Source of the DNA: an uncultured Clostridia bacterium
Lineage (GTDB): Bacteria > Bacillota > Clostridia > Acetivibrionales > CALMWN01
Assembly (NCBI GenBank): GCA_937873555.1
Contig: CALMWN010000085.1
Span: 1-16,995, forward strand
Length of the DNA: 16,995 bases
Direction: 5' to 3'
In this document: positions 1 through 7,579 of the stretch, in pieces
Layout of the letters: the number at the start of each line of letters is the position of its first letter
Position numbering within the stretch: position 1 is the stretch's first letter
Notes under the pieces: generated by a model
Seen by the model: the letters and a program-made list of their open reading frames with translations, nothing else
The model's database searches: none
What the model was told of the DNA's origin: nothing
Translations under genes and position numbers: made by a program

Positions 1-1
1 C

Positions 2-1297
2 TTCAATTTCGGAGAACTGGCGGTTGCTCTTGGAAATTCGAAGGACATCGCTTTTATAACCCTGGCTGGAATCCTGGTTTTTATCGGTCCTATCGGAAAG
101 TCGGCGCAATTTCCCCTGCATGTATGGCTTCCTGATGCCATGGAGGGCCCGACCCCGGTCAGCGCTTTGATACATGCTGCTACAATGGTTGCTGCGGGTG
201 TGTATCTGATAGCACGCGGGTATATACTTTTTGCAGATGTCCATACAGTCCTGCAGATAATCGCTTATATCGGAGGATTCACTGCTCTGTTTGCGGCATC
301 CATAGCACTGGTACAACGTGACATCAAAAGGATTCTGGCGTTTTCCACATTGAGCCAGCTGGGATATATGGTTATGTCAATGGGGGTCGGAAGCCTGACA
401 GCAGGTATGTTCCACCTTACCACACATGCATTTTTCAAGGCTCTGCTGTTCCTGGGAGCCGGAAGTGTGATCCATGCAGTTCATGACCAGGATATCTTCA
501 ATATGGGCGGGCTGAAAAGCAAGATGCCTGTGACAACCTGGACCTTTATCATAGGCTCTTTGGCCCTTGCGGGGATATTCCCTCTGGCAGGCTTCTGGAG
601 CAAGGATGAAATACTGGCTGCAACCTTGAACCATAAATATATCGGACTGTATATCGTGGGTTCGGTAGTTGCCTTCATGACTGCCTTTTATATGTTCAGA
701 CTGATATTCGTAGCATTCTTCGGTGAAAAGAGGACAGACCATCATGCACACGAATCGTCATGGGTGATGACTCTCCCCCTTGTTCTTCTGGCAGTTTTCT
801 CGGTATTAGCAGGGTTTATAAATTCTCCATGGTTCTATGATGTCTTTGGGAAGAGCTTCAGTTCATATATATATTTCGGTGAACCTGAAATACCTGAGCT
901 TGATTTCTCTGTTGCCGGGATTTCCACAGTTCTGGCCGTCGGAGGTATTTTCCTGGCCTGGATGGTATACGGCAAAAAAGTCATAGATGCCGAAAAGGTG
1001 GCGACCAGGTATAAAGGACTGTATAATCTTTTGTACAATAAATTCTATATAGACGAGCTGTACCAATGGCTGTTTGACAGAGTAATGCTTACAGCCGGAA
1101 AAGTATTCGACTGGGTGGACCATTATATAATAGACGGTACTTTTGACGGGTTTGCCAAGCTGGTAAACCTGACCGGCGGTAAAACCCGTTTTGCACAGAC
1201 AGGAGTACTCCAGAACTATGCTCTTATAATATTTGCGGCGGTAGTGATAATAGTACTCTTTGTAACTACACCTATACTGGGGGGTGCACTAAAGTGA
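2..1297 (+). CDS. nuoL: NADH-quinone oxidoreductase subunit L (5'-truncated by window edge)
   Basis: Membrane antiporter-like subunit of respiratory complex I that takes part in proton translocation. The reading frame is open from base 2, so only the C-terminal 431 residues are present; the family is usually around 600 or more, so roughly the first 200 are outside. Seen directly: the GKSAQFPLHVWLPDAM segment (Lys 33 of the fragment, matching the TM7 channel Lys of E. coli NuoL), the SALIHAATM helix with its His, and FWSKDE (Lys 201 of the fragment, matching the distal Lys 399). The C-terminal third has the charged amphipathic stretch and last membrane helix expected of the lateral arm of NuoL. 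An internal ATG at 140 is not the start, because homology runs upstream of it. The stop overlaps the nuoM start by 4 bp (GTGA), indicating translational coupling. Identity is secure from motifs and gene order L-M-N. Confidence 0.96.
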   Translation, partial: FNFGELAVALGNSKDIAFITLAGILVFIGPIGKSAQFPLHVWLPDAMEGPTPVSALIHAATMVAAGVYLIARGYILFADVHTVLQIIAYIGGFTALFAASIALVQRDIKRILAFSTLSQLGYMVMSMGVGSLTAGMFHLTTHAFFKALLFLGAGSVIHAVHDQDIFNMGGLKSKMPVTTWTFIIGSLALAGIFPLAGFWSKDEILAATLNHKYIGLYIVGSVVAFMTAFYMFRLIFVAFFGEKRTDHHAHESSWVMTLPLVLLAVFSVLAGFINSPWFYDVFGKSFSSYIYFGEPEIPELDFSVAGISTVLAVGGIFLAWMVYGKKVIDAEKVATRYKGLYNLLYNKFYIDELYQWLFDRVMLTAGKVFDWVDHYIIDGTFDGFAKLVNLTGGKTRFAQTGVLQNYALIIFAAVVIIVLFVTTPILGGALK

Positions 1298-2802
1298 CAG
1301 GCTTTCCGATTCTTTCCTTAATAATGCTGGCACCTCTTGCAGGAGCCATACTGCTTTTGTTTATTCCCGATACAAAAGTCAGGGCAATAAAAGCGACTGC
1401 AGCAATATTTTCATCAATATCGCTTTTATTGTCAATATTGCTTTATATTAATTTCGACAGGAGTTTGAATGATTTCCAATTCACCGAACACATTTCCTGG
1501 ATACCAAGGTTTGGAATCAACTACGACCTTGGAGTTGACGGATTGAGTTTGCCACTGGTCTTTCTGACTTCGATAATTTTTTTCAGTGCTGTATTTGTAT
1601 CGTGGAATATGGGTCAGAGAACAAAGGAATTCTTCTTTTATATGATGGTGGTTATAGCTGGGGTATTCGGAGTCTTCATGGCCAGGGACCTTTTCTTCCT
1701 GTTCCTGTTTTTGGAACTGGCGGTTATACCGAAATTCATACTGATAAATGTCTGGGGGAGTAAAAACAAGGATTATGCATCAATGAAATATACCCTTTAC
1801 CTCCTTGCAGGCAGCGCTGTTGCGCTTATCGGTATCATAGCGGTGTATGTGTATGCTGCTGATCCTGCAAAGGGGCTTGGAGTGAATACTTTTGATATTG
1901 CAAGCCTTGCAGGTATCAAATATGATGCTGCCTTCCAGAAATTCGCATTTTTCCTCATGCTGATAGGGTTCGGCGTACTGGTGCCGATATGGCCGATTCA
2001 CCGCTGGACACCTGACGGGCATTCATCTGCTCCGACAGCAATCAGTATGATATTGGCCGGAGTGATTATGAAGCTTGGTGGTTACGCCCTTATAAGGGTC
2101 GGTATCAACTTCTTTCCGCAGGGAGCGGCATTCTGGGCTCCTCTCATTGCAATACTGGCGACTGTCAATGCTGTATACATCGCAGTAGTTGCAATGGTAC
2201 AAAAAGATATTAAATATGTTGTGGCAAATTCCTCCATCAGCCATATGGGCTATGTGCTGATAGGGATTGCATCGTTAAATGCCTCTTCCATAACAGGCGC
2301 GGCAGGGCAGATGTTTGCTCATGGCATTATGGCTGCTCTGTTCTTTGCTCTGGTAGGGAATATATATGATAAGGCTCATACGCGTGAGATAGTAGACTTT
2401 GGAGGTCTGGCACATCAGATGCCCAGAGTGGCAAGTGCTTTTCTTATAGCAGGGTTGGCTTCCCTGGGAATGCCCGGAACCTTTAATTTTGCAGCAGAGT
2501 TTTCAATATTCACGGGTTCAATACAGGCATTCCCCGTATTGGCGGTACTGTCAATATTTGCTGTTGTAATAACTGCGATATATGTGTTAAGAGTGGTGCA
2601 GCAGATATTCTTTGGGCCCAGGAATGCCAGATGGGATAACCTTCAGGATATCAAAGGAGTGGAGATGATACCTGTCATCCTTCTGGGTTTTGTTATAATA
2701 CTCTTTGGGGTTTTACCGGACCTGCTTGTTGGAATGACCAATGGAAGTATATCGGTTATAGCCCAGAAATTTATTAACTTAAAGGCAGGAGGAATTTTCT
2801 AA
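1294..2802 (+). CDS. nuoM: NADH-quinone oxidoreductase subunit M
   Basis: Second antiporter-like proton-channel subunit of complex I; 502 residues, a normal length, with about 14 hydrophobic segments. The GTG start at 1294 overlaps the nuoL stop and is preceded by a G-rich ribosome binding site (GGGGGGTG, about 1279-1286). Conserved features seen: FLELAVIPKF with Glu 141 (E. coli Glu144), HRWTPDGHSSAPTA, IMKLGGYAL with Lys 260 (E. coli Lys265), SSISHMGYVLIG, and FAAEFSIF with Glu 402 (E. coli Glu407). By my alignment the TM7 Lys234 of E. coli is Leu 229 here (GFGVLVPIWP). I recall related NuoM lineages with the same GxLVPxWP wording, so this may be a lineage variant rather than damage. The stop shares one base with the nuoN start (TAATG). 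Confidence 0.96.
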   Translation: MTGFPILSLIMLAPLAGAILLLFIPDTKVRAIKATAAIFSSISLLLSILLYINFDRSLNDFQFTEHISWIPRFGINYDLGVDGLSLPLVFLTSIIFFSAVFVSWNMGQRTKEFFFYMMVVIAGVFGVFMARDLFFLFLFLELAVIPKFILINVWGSKNKDYASMKYTLYLLAGSAVALIGIIAVYVYAADPAKGLGVNTFDIASLAGIKYDAAFQKFAFFLMLIGFGVLVPIWPIHRWTPDGHSSAPTAISMILAGVIMKLGGYALIRVGINFFPQGAAFWAPLIAILATVNAVYIAVVAMVQKDIKYVVANSSISHMGYVLIGIASLNASSITGAAGQMFAHGIMAALFFALVGNIYDKAHTREIVDFGGLAHQMPRVASAFLIAGLASLGMPGTFNFAAEFSIFTGSIQAFPVLAVLSIFAVVITAIYVLRVVQQIFFGPRNARWDNLQDIKGVEMIPVILLGFVIILFGVLPDLLVGMTNGSISVIAQKFINLKAGGIF

Positions 2803-4226
2803 TGAACTTTAATGCAATACTTATAGAGATTTTTACCACCATTTTGGGTGTAATCCTCCTTGTACTGGAACTGGTATTACCAAAGGGCAGGAAAAATACC
2901 GCGGGTTATTTATCTGCTGCAGGTCTTCTGGCAATACTGGCCGTAAGCCTTGGAAGTGCTGCAGACAATACGCAAACCTTTTTTGCGGGGCTTTATGTTA
3001 CTGATGCCTTTGCAGGTTTTTTCAAACAGGTTTTCCTGATGGGAGCAATATTGGTTACTATAATGTCAATCGGCTATAACAGGTTGCAGGAAAGCAAGGG
3101 AGAGTTTTTCAGTCTTGTGGTTTTCACCCTTCCGGGTATGATGGCAATGGTATCTGCCAATGACTTCATAACACTTTACGTGGGCCTGGAACTTATGACG
3201 ATAACCTTTGTGGTGTTGACGGCTATTGATACTGCAAGTGTCAAATCTTCCGAAGCGGGCATCAAGTATATACTTTTAAGTGCAATGTCGTCAGGCGTGC
3301 TTTTGTACGGAATGAGTGTCATATATGGAGTAAGCGGTTCGGTGGCATTTGCAGATGTCTTCAAATATCTGCAGACTGCCGGTGTAAGTCCTGTTGTCCT
3401 GCTTGCCGTAGTTTTCATTGTTGCAGGTTTCGGGTTCAAAATATCTGCCGTACCCTTCCATATGTGGTCACCTGATGTCTACGAAGGAGCACCTACTCCA
3501 ATAACCGCATTTTTAGCTGTGGGCTCCAAAGCTGCAGGTTTTTCAGTGCTTATAAGGCTGCTTCTGCAGGTGATGCCTCAGGCATATGGAAGCATAGCAG
3601 TAATTGTGGTAGTCCTGGCATCACTTACCATGCTTGTCGGCAACCTTACGGCCATACCGCAAAGCAATATTAAAAGGATGCTTGCCTATTCCAGCATAGC
3701 TCATGCCGGATATATACTGCTTGGAATAATTGCCTTTACCAGAAGCGGATTGGGAGCTATGATGTTTTATCTTCTGCTTTACCTCTTTGCAAATATCGGT
3801 GCTTTTGCAGCCGTCATAGCTGTAACGAATCATACAGGCAGTGATGAAATCAGCAGTTTTTCAGGCTTGTGGAAGCGATCTCCTTTTGCAAGTGCAATCC
3901 TGCTTTTAAGCTTGCTGTCTCTTGCAGGGATTCCTCCGGCTGCGGGTTTTGTCGGTAAATTTTATCTGTTTGCCGAAGCAATAAGGCAAGGGTATCTGTG
4001 GCTGGCGTTCCTTGCAATTGGTACAAGTATAATTGCAATATACTATTATATAATGGTTATTAGAGTCATGCTGGTAGGGGAGGCAAAGGAAACAACCTCT
4101 ATCATCACTTCCGTGCCATTGAAGCTTGTAATGGCGGTTTCGGCAGTGGTAACGCTGGTAATGGGAATTTATCCGGGACCGGTAACAGACTGGACCATGC
4201 AAATGGCTTCATTGTTCTTAAAGTAG
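2802..4226 (+). CDS. nuoN: NADH-quinone oxidoreductase subunit N
   Basis: Third antiporter-like subunit of the complex I membrane arm, next to the NuoJ/K module in the assembled enzyme; 474 residues, normal for the family and almost wholly hydrophobic helices. All principal charged residues are present: Glu 130 in LYVGLELM, Lys 213 in FKISAVPFHMWSPDVYEGAP, Lys 243 in GSKAAGF and Lys 386 in FVGKFYLF. The start ATG at 2802 overlaps the nuoM stop by one base, with AGGAGG just upstream (about 2786-2792). It is the last gene of the operon: the next gene is convergent and an unusual palindrome follows 7 bp after the stop. No frame damage is seen. Confidence 0.96.
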   Translation: MNFNAILIEIFTTILGVILLVLELVLPKGRKNTAGYLSAAGLLAILAVSLGSAADNTQTFFAGLYVTDAFAGFFKQVFLMGAILVTIMSIGYNRLQESKGEFFSLVVFTLPGMMAMVSANDFITLYVGLELMTITFVVLTAIDTASVKSSEAGIKYILLSAMSSGVLLYGMSVIYGVSGSVAFADVFKYLQTAGVSPVVLLAVVFIVAGFGFKISAVPFHMWSPDVYEGAPTPITAFLAVGSKAAGFSVLIRLLLQVMPQAYGSIAVIVVVLASLTMLVGNLTAIPQSNIKRMLAYSSIAHAGYILLGIIAFTRSGLGAMMFYLLLYLFANIGAFAAVIAVTNHTGSDEISSFSGLWKRSPFASAILLLSLLSLAGIPPAAGFVGKFYLFAEAIRQGYLWLAFLAIGTSIIAIYYYIMVIRVMLVGEAKETTSIITSVPLKLVMAVSAVVTLVMGIYPGPVTDWTMQMASLFLK

Positions 4227-4233
4227 TAATAAG

Positions 4234-4282
4234 GGGGGACGGTTCTGCAGATTCCATTATGGAATCTGCAGAACCGTCCCCC
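4234..4282. repeat. 49-bp perfect palindrome between convergent genes (REP/MITE-like or atypical terminator)
   Basis: Two 23-bp arms (4234-4256 and 4260-4282) match perfectly around a 3-nt loop TTA. The outer end is GGGGGACGGTTCTGC and the inner end is GATTCCA. It lies 7 bp past the nuoN stop and 19 bp before the end of the convergent gene. It could stop transcription from both sides as a hairpin, but neither strand has a U tract after it, unlike the other hairpins in the window. The GGGGACGGTT core recurs in the hairpin at 12201. A dispersed palindromic repeat is a reasonable alternative reading. Confidence 0.75.
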
Positions 4283-4301
4283 ATTATCCCGGCATTCGAA
4301 G

Positions 4302-5117
4302 TTAAAAATTGGAAATATAGTTAACAAGCTCCAGCAGATTTTCTTTATATACGGAATCTCCGAGGAAATCGATTGAAGTCTTTGCTTCAGATATAAAAGA
4401 GTTTAGGATATTTGAGTCTAAAAACTCGGGTGTTGCTTTATGCTTAAAACTGCTGTCCAGCTTATATTGGAAAATCATTCCCAGATTTAATCCGAATTTT
4501 TCAAATTCCTTTATAATATTTTCATCGGAGGTAGCCAGGCTGGAGGCAATGCGGCTACATGCGCCAAAGAAAACAGCAGTTTTCTCTCTGGCTATTTCAA
4601 GATATTTTTCCAGGGAAAATTGAGCATCATTATACATTTCCTCTTTTATTTCAGCCAGGCACATGTTTTGAGTCAGGTTGGAAATAACCTGGCTTAAATG
4701 TCCGGGCAAGGATAGTGATGCGGAAAAGAATGCCTGGGTATATAAAATATCTCCAATGAGTACTGATATCCTGTTTTTGGTGTTGAAATCATATTTGGTC
4801 TGCCCTAATTCATCATCCATTATTTCATTATGAATGAAAATGGCATAATGAATAAATTCCATTATTGAAGCAAGCTGCACCAATTGGGAATTAACAACAT
4901 CATCCGGTTCTGTTTTCAAAGATTTGTAAGTAAGCAGAATCAATGCTGCATACAGGTTTCTGTCAGGCAGCTTGTAGGAATCCAGTGTATTACTTTTTGA
5001 ACCATCAATTGCAAGGCTGTGAACCAGATTTTGCAGTATATTTTCAACCAGTCCTATTTCTTTTGAAACAGGCAGAGTGTATTGCGAAAGCTGTATTTTA
5101 CTTACTGTAGGAATCAT
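4302..5117 (-). CDS. Degenerate polyprenyl synthetase-like protein (probably non-catalytic)
   Basis: A 271-residue helical protein that I place in the trans-isoprenyl diphosphate synthase fold by alignment with its neighbour at 5573. Shared landmarks are the helix before the first Asp-rich motif (IMEFIHYAIFIHNEIMDDE, 86-103), GDILYTQAF (122-130), the AREKTAVFFGACS helix (176-188, equivalent to NGKTALLMGACC) and LNLGMIFQ (210-217). Catalytic motifs are broken. The expected HDDxxD reads HNEIMD (96-101), the following RRG is absent, and the second motif DDxxD reads LDSSF (220-224). It should therefore bind Mg-diphosphate poorly or not at all. Like its neighbour, it lacks the usual GKxxxxD..GKxTLP stretch after the second motif. 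The start ATG has AAGGGG 9 bp upstream. It may be a regulatory or partner subunit of the divergent synthase; a decaying paralogue is the other option, although the frame is intact. Confidence 0.72.
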   Translation of the reverse strand: MIPTVSKIQLSQYTLPVSKEIGLVENILQNLVHSLAIDGSKSNTLDSYKLPDRNLYAALILLTYKSLKTEPDDVVNSQLVQLASIMEFIHYAIFIHNEIMDDELGQTKYDFNTKNRISVLIGDILYTQAFFSASLSLPGHLSQVISNLTQNMCLAEIKEEMYNDAQFSLEKYLEIAREKTAVFFGACSRIASSLATSDENIIKEFEKFGLNLGMIFQYKLDSSFKHKATPEFLDSNILNSFISEAKTSIDFLGDSVYKENLLELVNYISNF

Positions 5118-5150
5118 CTGATAAAACCCCTTACTAAATAATGATTATGT

Positions 5151-5179
5151 AATTAAATAATGACAACAATGTCAGTCAA
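5151..5179 (-). promoter_or_regulatory. Possible promoter and operator dyad for the degenerate prenyl synthase-like gene
   Basis: On the minus strand, TTGACT (5174-5179) lies 17 bp from TTAATT (5151-5156). The -35 is good and the -10 is weak. The spacer contains the dyad TGACA-ACAA-TGTCA (5161-5174), a position where a repressor could block RNA polymerase. This is inference from motif and position only. Confidence 0.35.
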
Positions 5180-5232
5180 CATCAATCTATACGATTTATG
5201 AATGATATAAGCCGATTACAAAATGTTAATTT

Positions 5233-5261
5233 TTCAACATACTTATAGAAACCGGTATAAT
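5233..5261 (+). promoter_or_regulatory. Possible upstream sigma-A promoter, rightward
   Basis: TTCAAC (5233-5238), a 17-bp spacer and TATAAT (5256-5261) fit a vegetative promoter. It would give the prenyl synthase gene at 5573 a long leader of about 300 nt, in addition to the closer promoter at 5507. It could be spurious in this AT-rich region. Confidence 0.35.
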
Positions 5262-5506
5262 TTATAAAGACATAAACCGTATACCATGTAATTAATTACA
5301 GACATTTCTACACTGCAGTTTTTTCACTGGAAGCTTTCGGGTAGTATATCTGACTTGTACTGGATTCAATCATCAACTGAAATTACAAGTATCGAATTTC
5401 ATTCGACAAATTGCTCTATGCATATTTTAATGTATAAATATTTAAACGTCAAGCCAAAATAATAAGTTTGGGGGTTTCGAAGGTTTTTACCGGTTTAACG
5501 ATATTC

Positions 5507-5535
5507 TTGACGCTGTTTTTGTAATACTATATAAT
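5507..5535 (+). promoter_or_regulatory. Sigma-A type promoter of the polyprenyl diphosphate synthase gene
   Basis: TTGACG (5507-5512), a 17-bp spacer and a perfect TATAAT (5530-5535). The predicted transcription start near 5542 leaves a leader of only about 30 nt before the GTG start at 5573. Confidence 0.7.
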
Positions 5536-5572
5536 ACAGCTTAAGTCTGAGTGTTAATAATTACAAAGTTAT

Positions 5573-6406
5573 GTGGTGATAAATACGTTAAAACTAGAGG
5601 AAATATATAAACCCATATCTGATGATCTGAGCCTTGTGAGACAGGAATTAAGGGAAGTTGAAAAGAGTTTAAGCAGTGACTTGACTAAGGAAGTCTTTGA
5701 ACATTTTTTCAAAAACCCGGGAAAGCTCCTGCGTCCTTCACTGGTCCTGCTTTCTGCCGGTACATGCAGCCAGGCTGAAATGAATAAACAGAAGAGCAAA
5801 CTGATAAAACTCGCGGTGGCTATTGAAATGATACACGGGGCAAGTCTCGTCCATGACGATATTATTGACGGTGATGAAGAAAGACGTGGCCAAAAAACCC
5901 TGAACAAGGTTTTTGGCAGTAAAACGGCAGTCCTCGCGGGTGACGTCCTGTACAGCAGAGCATTTTCAATCTTATCCGGGACTTTTCCTGAAGAATTTTC
6001 ACAGCTGATTTTGAAAGTTACAAAAAGAATGAGCATTGTTGAGATTGGACAGTTGATCTCTCCAAATCTCCCGGGTATGAGGGAACAATATCTTGAGTTG
6101 ATTAATGGAAAAACAGCACTGCTTATGGGTGCCTGCTGTACTCTGGGGGCAAAACTCACAGGTGTTTCGGAACAAAGTGTGGCTTTGATGGGCAATTACG
6201 GCATGAAATTCGGCATGACCTACCAGATAGTGGACGACTTTATGGACAACGACCCTTTGGGCACGGGAAATGTGAAGCTTGAGGAAGCAGAGAAATATGC
6301 AGGTGAAGCCAAACATTCGATAAGCGGTTTTAAAAATTCGGAATGCAAAAAGAGTTTGATGGATCTTTTGGAATATGTTTTAAGCTTTTCGCATTCCAAC
6401 AGCTGA
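5573..6406 (+). CDS. Short-chain-length-type polyprenyl diphosphate synthase (compact form)
   Basis: Trans-isoprenyl diphosphate synthase, expected to condense isopentenyl diphosphate with an allylic diphosphate; chain length cannot be read with confidence. Motifs seen: KLLRPSLVLLSAG (51-63, substrate Arg region), SLVHDDIIDGDEERRG (91-106, first Asp-rich motif plus RRG), AGDVLYSRAF (122-131), NGKTALLMGACC (178-189), and TYQIVDDFMDND (216-227, second Asp-rich motif). At 277 residues it is shorter than the usual 300-330: after the second motif the GKxxxxDL..GKxTLP region is missing, and the chain passes straight to the terminal helix. The start is the GTG at 5573 (GTG at 5576 is equally possible); no clear Shine-Dalgarno is visible. 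It has its own promoter, is divergent from the degenerate paralogue and ends in a terminator, so it is monocistronic. Nearness to nuo suggests quinone side-chain synthesis, but that is only inference. Confidence 0.88.
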   Translation: MVINTLKLEEIYKPISDDLSLVRQELREVEKSLSSDLTKEVFEHFFKNPGKLLRPSLVLLSAGTCSQAEMNKQKSKLIKLAVAIEMIHGASLVHDDIIDGDEERRGQKTLNKVFGSKTAVLAGDVLYSRAFSILSGTFPEEFSQLILKVTKRMSIVEIGQLISPNLPGMREQYLELINGKTALLMGACCTLGAKLTGVSEQSVALMGNYGMKFGMTYQIVDDFMDNDPLGTGNVKLEEAEKYAGEAKHSISGFKNSECKKSLMDLLEYVLSFSHSNS

Positions 6407-6479
6407 TTTAAAAGAGATATGCCGGATGTATATTCATAAGAGCTGAAGTTTTATCAATCAAAATCAGGTTCACCTTTTT

Positions 6480-6512
6480 AAAACAGATAAATATTTCATT
6501 TATCTGTTTTTT
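6480..6512 (+). terminator. Rho-independent terminator after the polyprenyl synthase gene
   Basis: An AT-rich 13-bp stem, AAAACAGATAAAT (6480-6492) with ATTTATCTGTTTT (6498-6510), has a 5-nt loop and ends in a six-T run (6507-6512). It separates the synthase from the oxidoreductase operon. Confidence 0.75.
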
Positions 6513-6558
6513 CATGATATTATTAATATAAAAAAAGGATAAAGGAGTATTTCATATT

Positions 6559-7563
6559 ATGAAAACTATACGCTGGGGAATTATCGGTTGCGGTGATGTT
6601 ACCGAGGTGAAAAGCGGTCCGGGCTTCCAAAAGGCGGAAAATTCATCTCTTGTTGCGGTGATGCGCAGGAACGGAGCACTGGCCGAGGACTATGCAAAAC
6701 GCCATAATGTGCCGAAGTGGTATGATGATGCGGATAAGCTTATTAATGATCCTGACGTTGATGCTGTCTACATAGCTACTCCGCCGGCCTACCACAAGGA
6801 ATATACCTTAAGGACGGCAAAGGCCGGGAAGCCTGTCTATGTCGAAAAGCCCATGGCGATGAATTACATGGAATGCAGGGAAATGGTAGAGTGCTGCAGA
6901 ATTGAAAAGGTGCCTCTGTTTACTGCATATTACAGGCGTGGACTGGAACGCTTCAATAAGGTCAGGGAACTGGTGAATGCCGGTGCAATAGGAAGTGTGC
7001 GGTTTGTTACCATAACACAGTATCAGAAACCCTTAAAAGAGGAAACCGAAGGTGTGAAATTACCCTGGAGAGTTGTGCCTGAGATTTCAGGCGGAGGTAA
7101 ATTCCTTGATGTTGCTTCCCATACACTGGATATAATGGATTATATTTTAGGGCCTGTAAAGGAAGTTTGCGGAATGGCTTCAAATCAGGCCGGACTGTAC
7201 AAGGCGGAGGATATCGTCACCGCCAGCTTCATGTTTTCATCGGGAGTGCAGGGAGCAGGCACGTGGTGCTTCAGCAGTTTCAGCAATTTTGAAATGAATG
7301 AAATAGTTGGGAGCTTGGGGAAACTGGCCTTCTCGACTTTCGGCAGCGAGCCGGTTTTGTTGACAACCAATGAAGGGACAACCGAATTCCCTTTGCAAAA
7401 CCCTGTTCATATACAGCAGCCTCTTATTCAAAGCATAGTAAATGAATTGAACGGCTCCGGCAGATGCCCCAGCACAGGGGAAAGCGGTGTGCGGACCAGC
7501 TGGGTTATGGATGAGGTATTGAAGGGATACAGAGGATTTGCCAATAACACTATTTTCACATGA
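6559..7563 (+). CDS. Gfo/Idh/MocA family NAD(P)-dependent oxidoreductase
   Basis: A 334-residue dehydrogenase of the glucose-fructose oxidoreductase/inositol dehydrogenase family, cytoplasmic, probably acting on a sugar, polyol or related carbonyl compound. The N-terminal Rossmann domain starts at IRWGIIGCGDVTE (4-16). The family EKP motif with its Lys is at 96-98, and the C-terminal domain has GGGKFLDVASHTLDIMDY (178-195), supplying the usual Asp 184 and His 188. The GCGDVTEVKSGPGF wording resembles the subgroup often labelled dihydrodiol dehydrogenase-like, but the substrate cannot be assigned. The start ATG is preceded by AAAGGAG (6541-6547). The next gene begins 16 bp after the stop with its own ribosome binding site, so the two are probably co-transcribed. 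Confidence 0.9.
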   Translation: MKTIRWGIIGCGDVTEVKSGPGFQKAENSSLVAVMRRNGALAEDYAKRHNVPKWYDDADKLINDPDVDAVYIATPPAYHKEYTLRTAKAGKPVYVEKPMAMNYMECREMVECCRIEKVPLFTAYYRRGLERFNKVRELVNAGAIGSVRFVTITQYQKPLKEETEGVKLPWRVVPEISGGGKFLDVASHTLDIMDYILGPVKEVCGMASNQAGLYKAEDIVTASFMFSSGVQGAGTWCFSSFSNFEMNEIVGSLGKLAFSTFGSEPVLLTTNEGTTEFPLQNPVHIQQPLIQSIVNELNGSGRCPSTGESGVRTSWVMDEVLKGYRGFANNTIFT

Positions 7564-7579
7564 TACAAGGGGATAAAAA

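Larger units (their letters stand above)
5118..5572. other. 455-bp divergent intergenic region of the prenyl synthase pair
   Basis: No credible gene is seen on either strand. It is AT-rich and holds two plausible rightward promoters (5233-5261 and 5507-5535) and a weaker leftward one (5151-5179). It also contains a TGACA-ACAA-TGTCA dyad (5161-5174) and a short hairpin, TCGAAT-TTC-ATTCGA (5392-5406). CGTCAAG at 5447-5453 is mirrored by CTTGACG at 5506-5512, the latter overlapping a -35 box. The leader downstream of the first rightward promoter would be about 300 nt; I do not recognise a known riboswitch in it. Confidence 0.6.

Noticed and set aside
5392..5406. A short hairpin, TCGAAT-TTC-ATTCGA, in the divergent intergenic region, considered as a terminator or operator.
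   Set aside because: The stem is only 6 bp with no T run, which is readily expected by chance in AT-rich DNA.
5447..5512. A CGTCAAG/CTTGACG inverted repeat spaced by 52 bp before the synthase promoter.
   Set aside because: The arms are only 7 bp and widely spaced, and one arm is simply the -35 box, so coincidence is likely.
5569..6195. A 208-codon minus-strand open frame opposite the polyprenyl synthase gene.
   Set aside because: It lies wholly antisense to a gene with clear family motifs, has Ser/Leu-rich composition typical of a reverse-frame shadow, and shows no recognisable domain.
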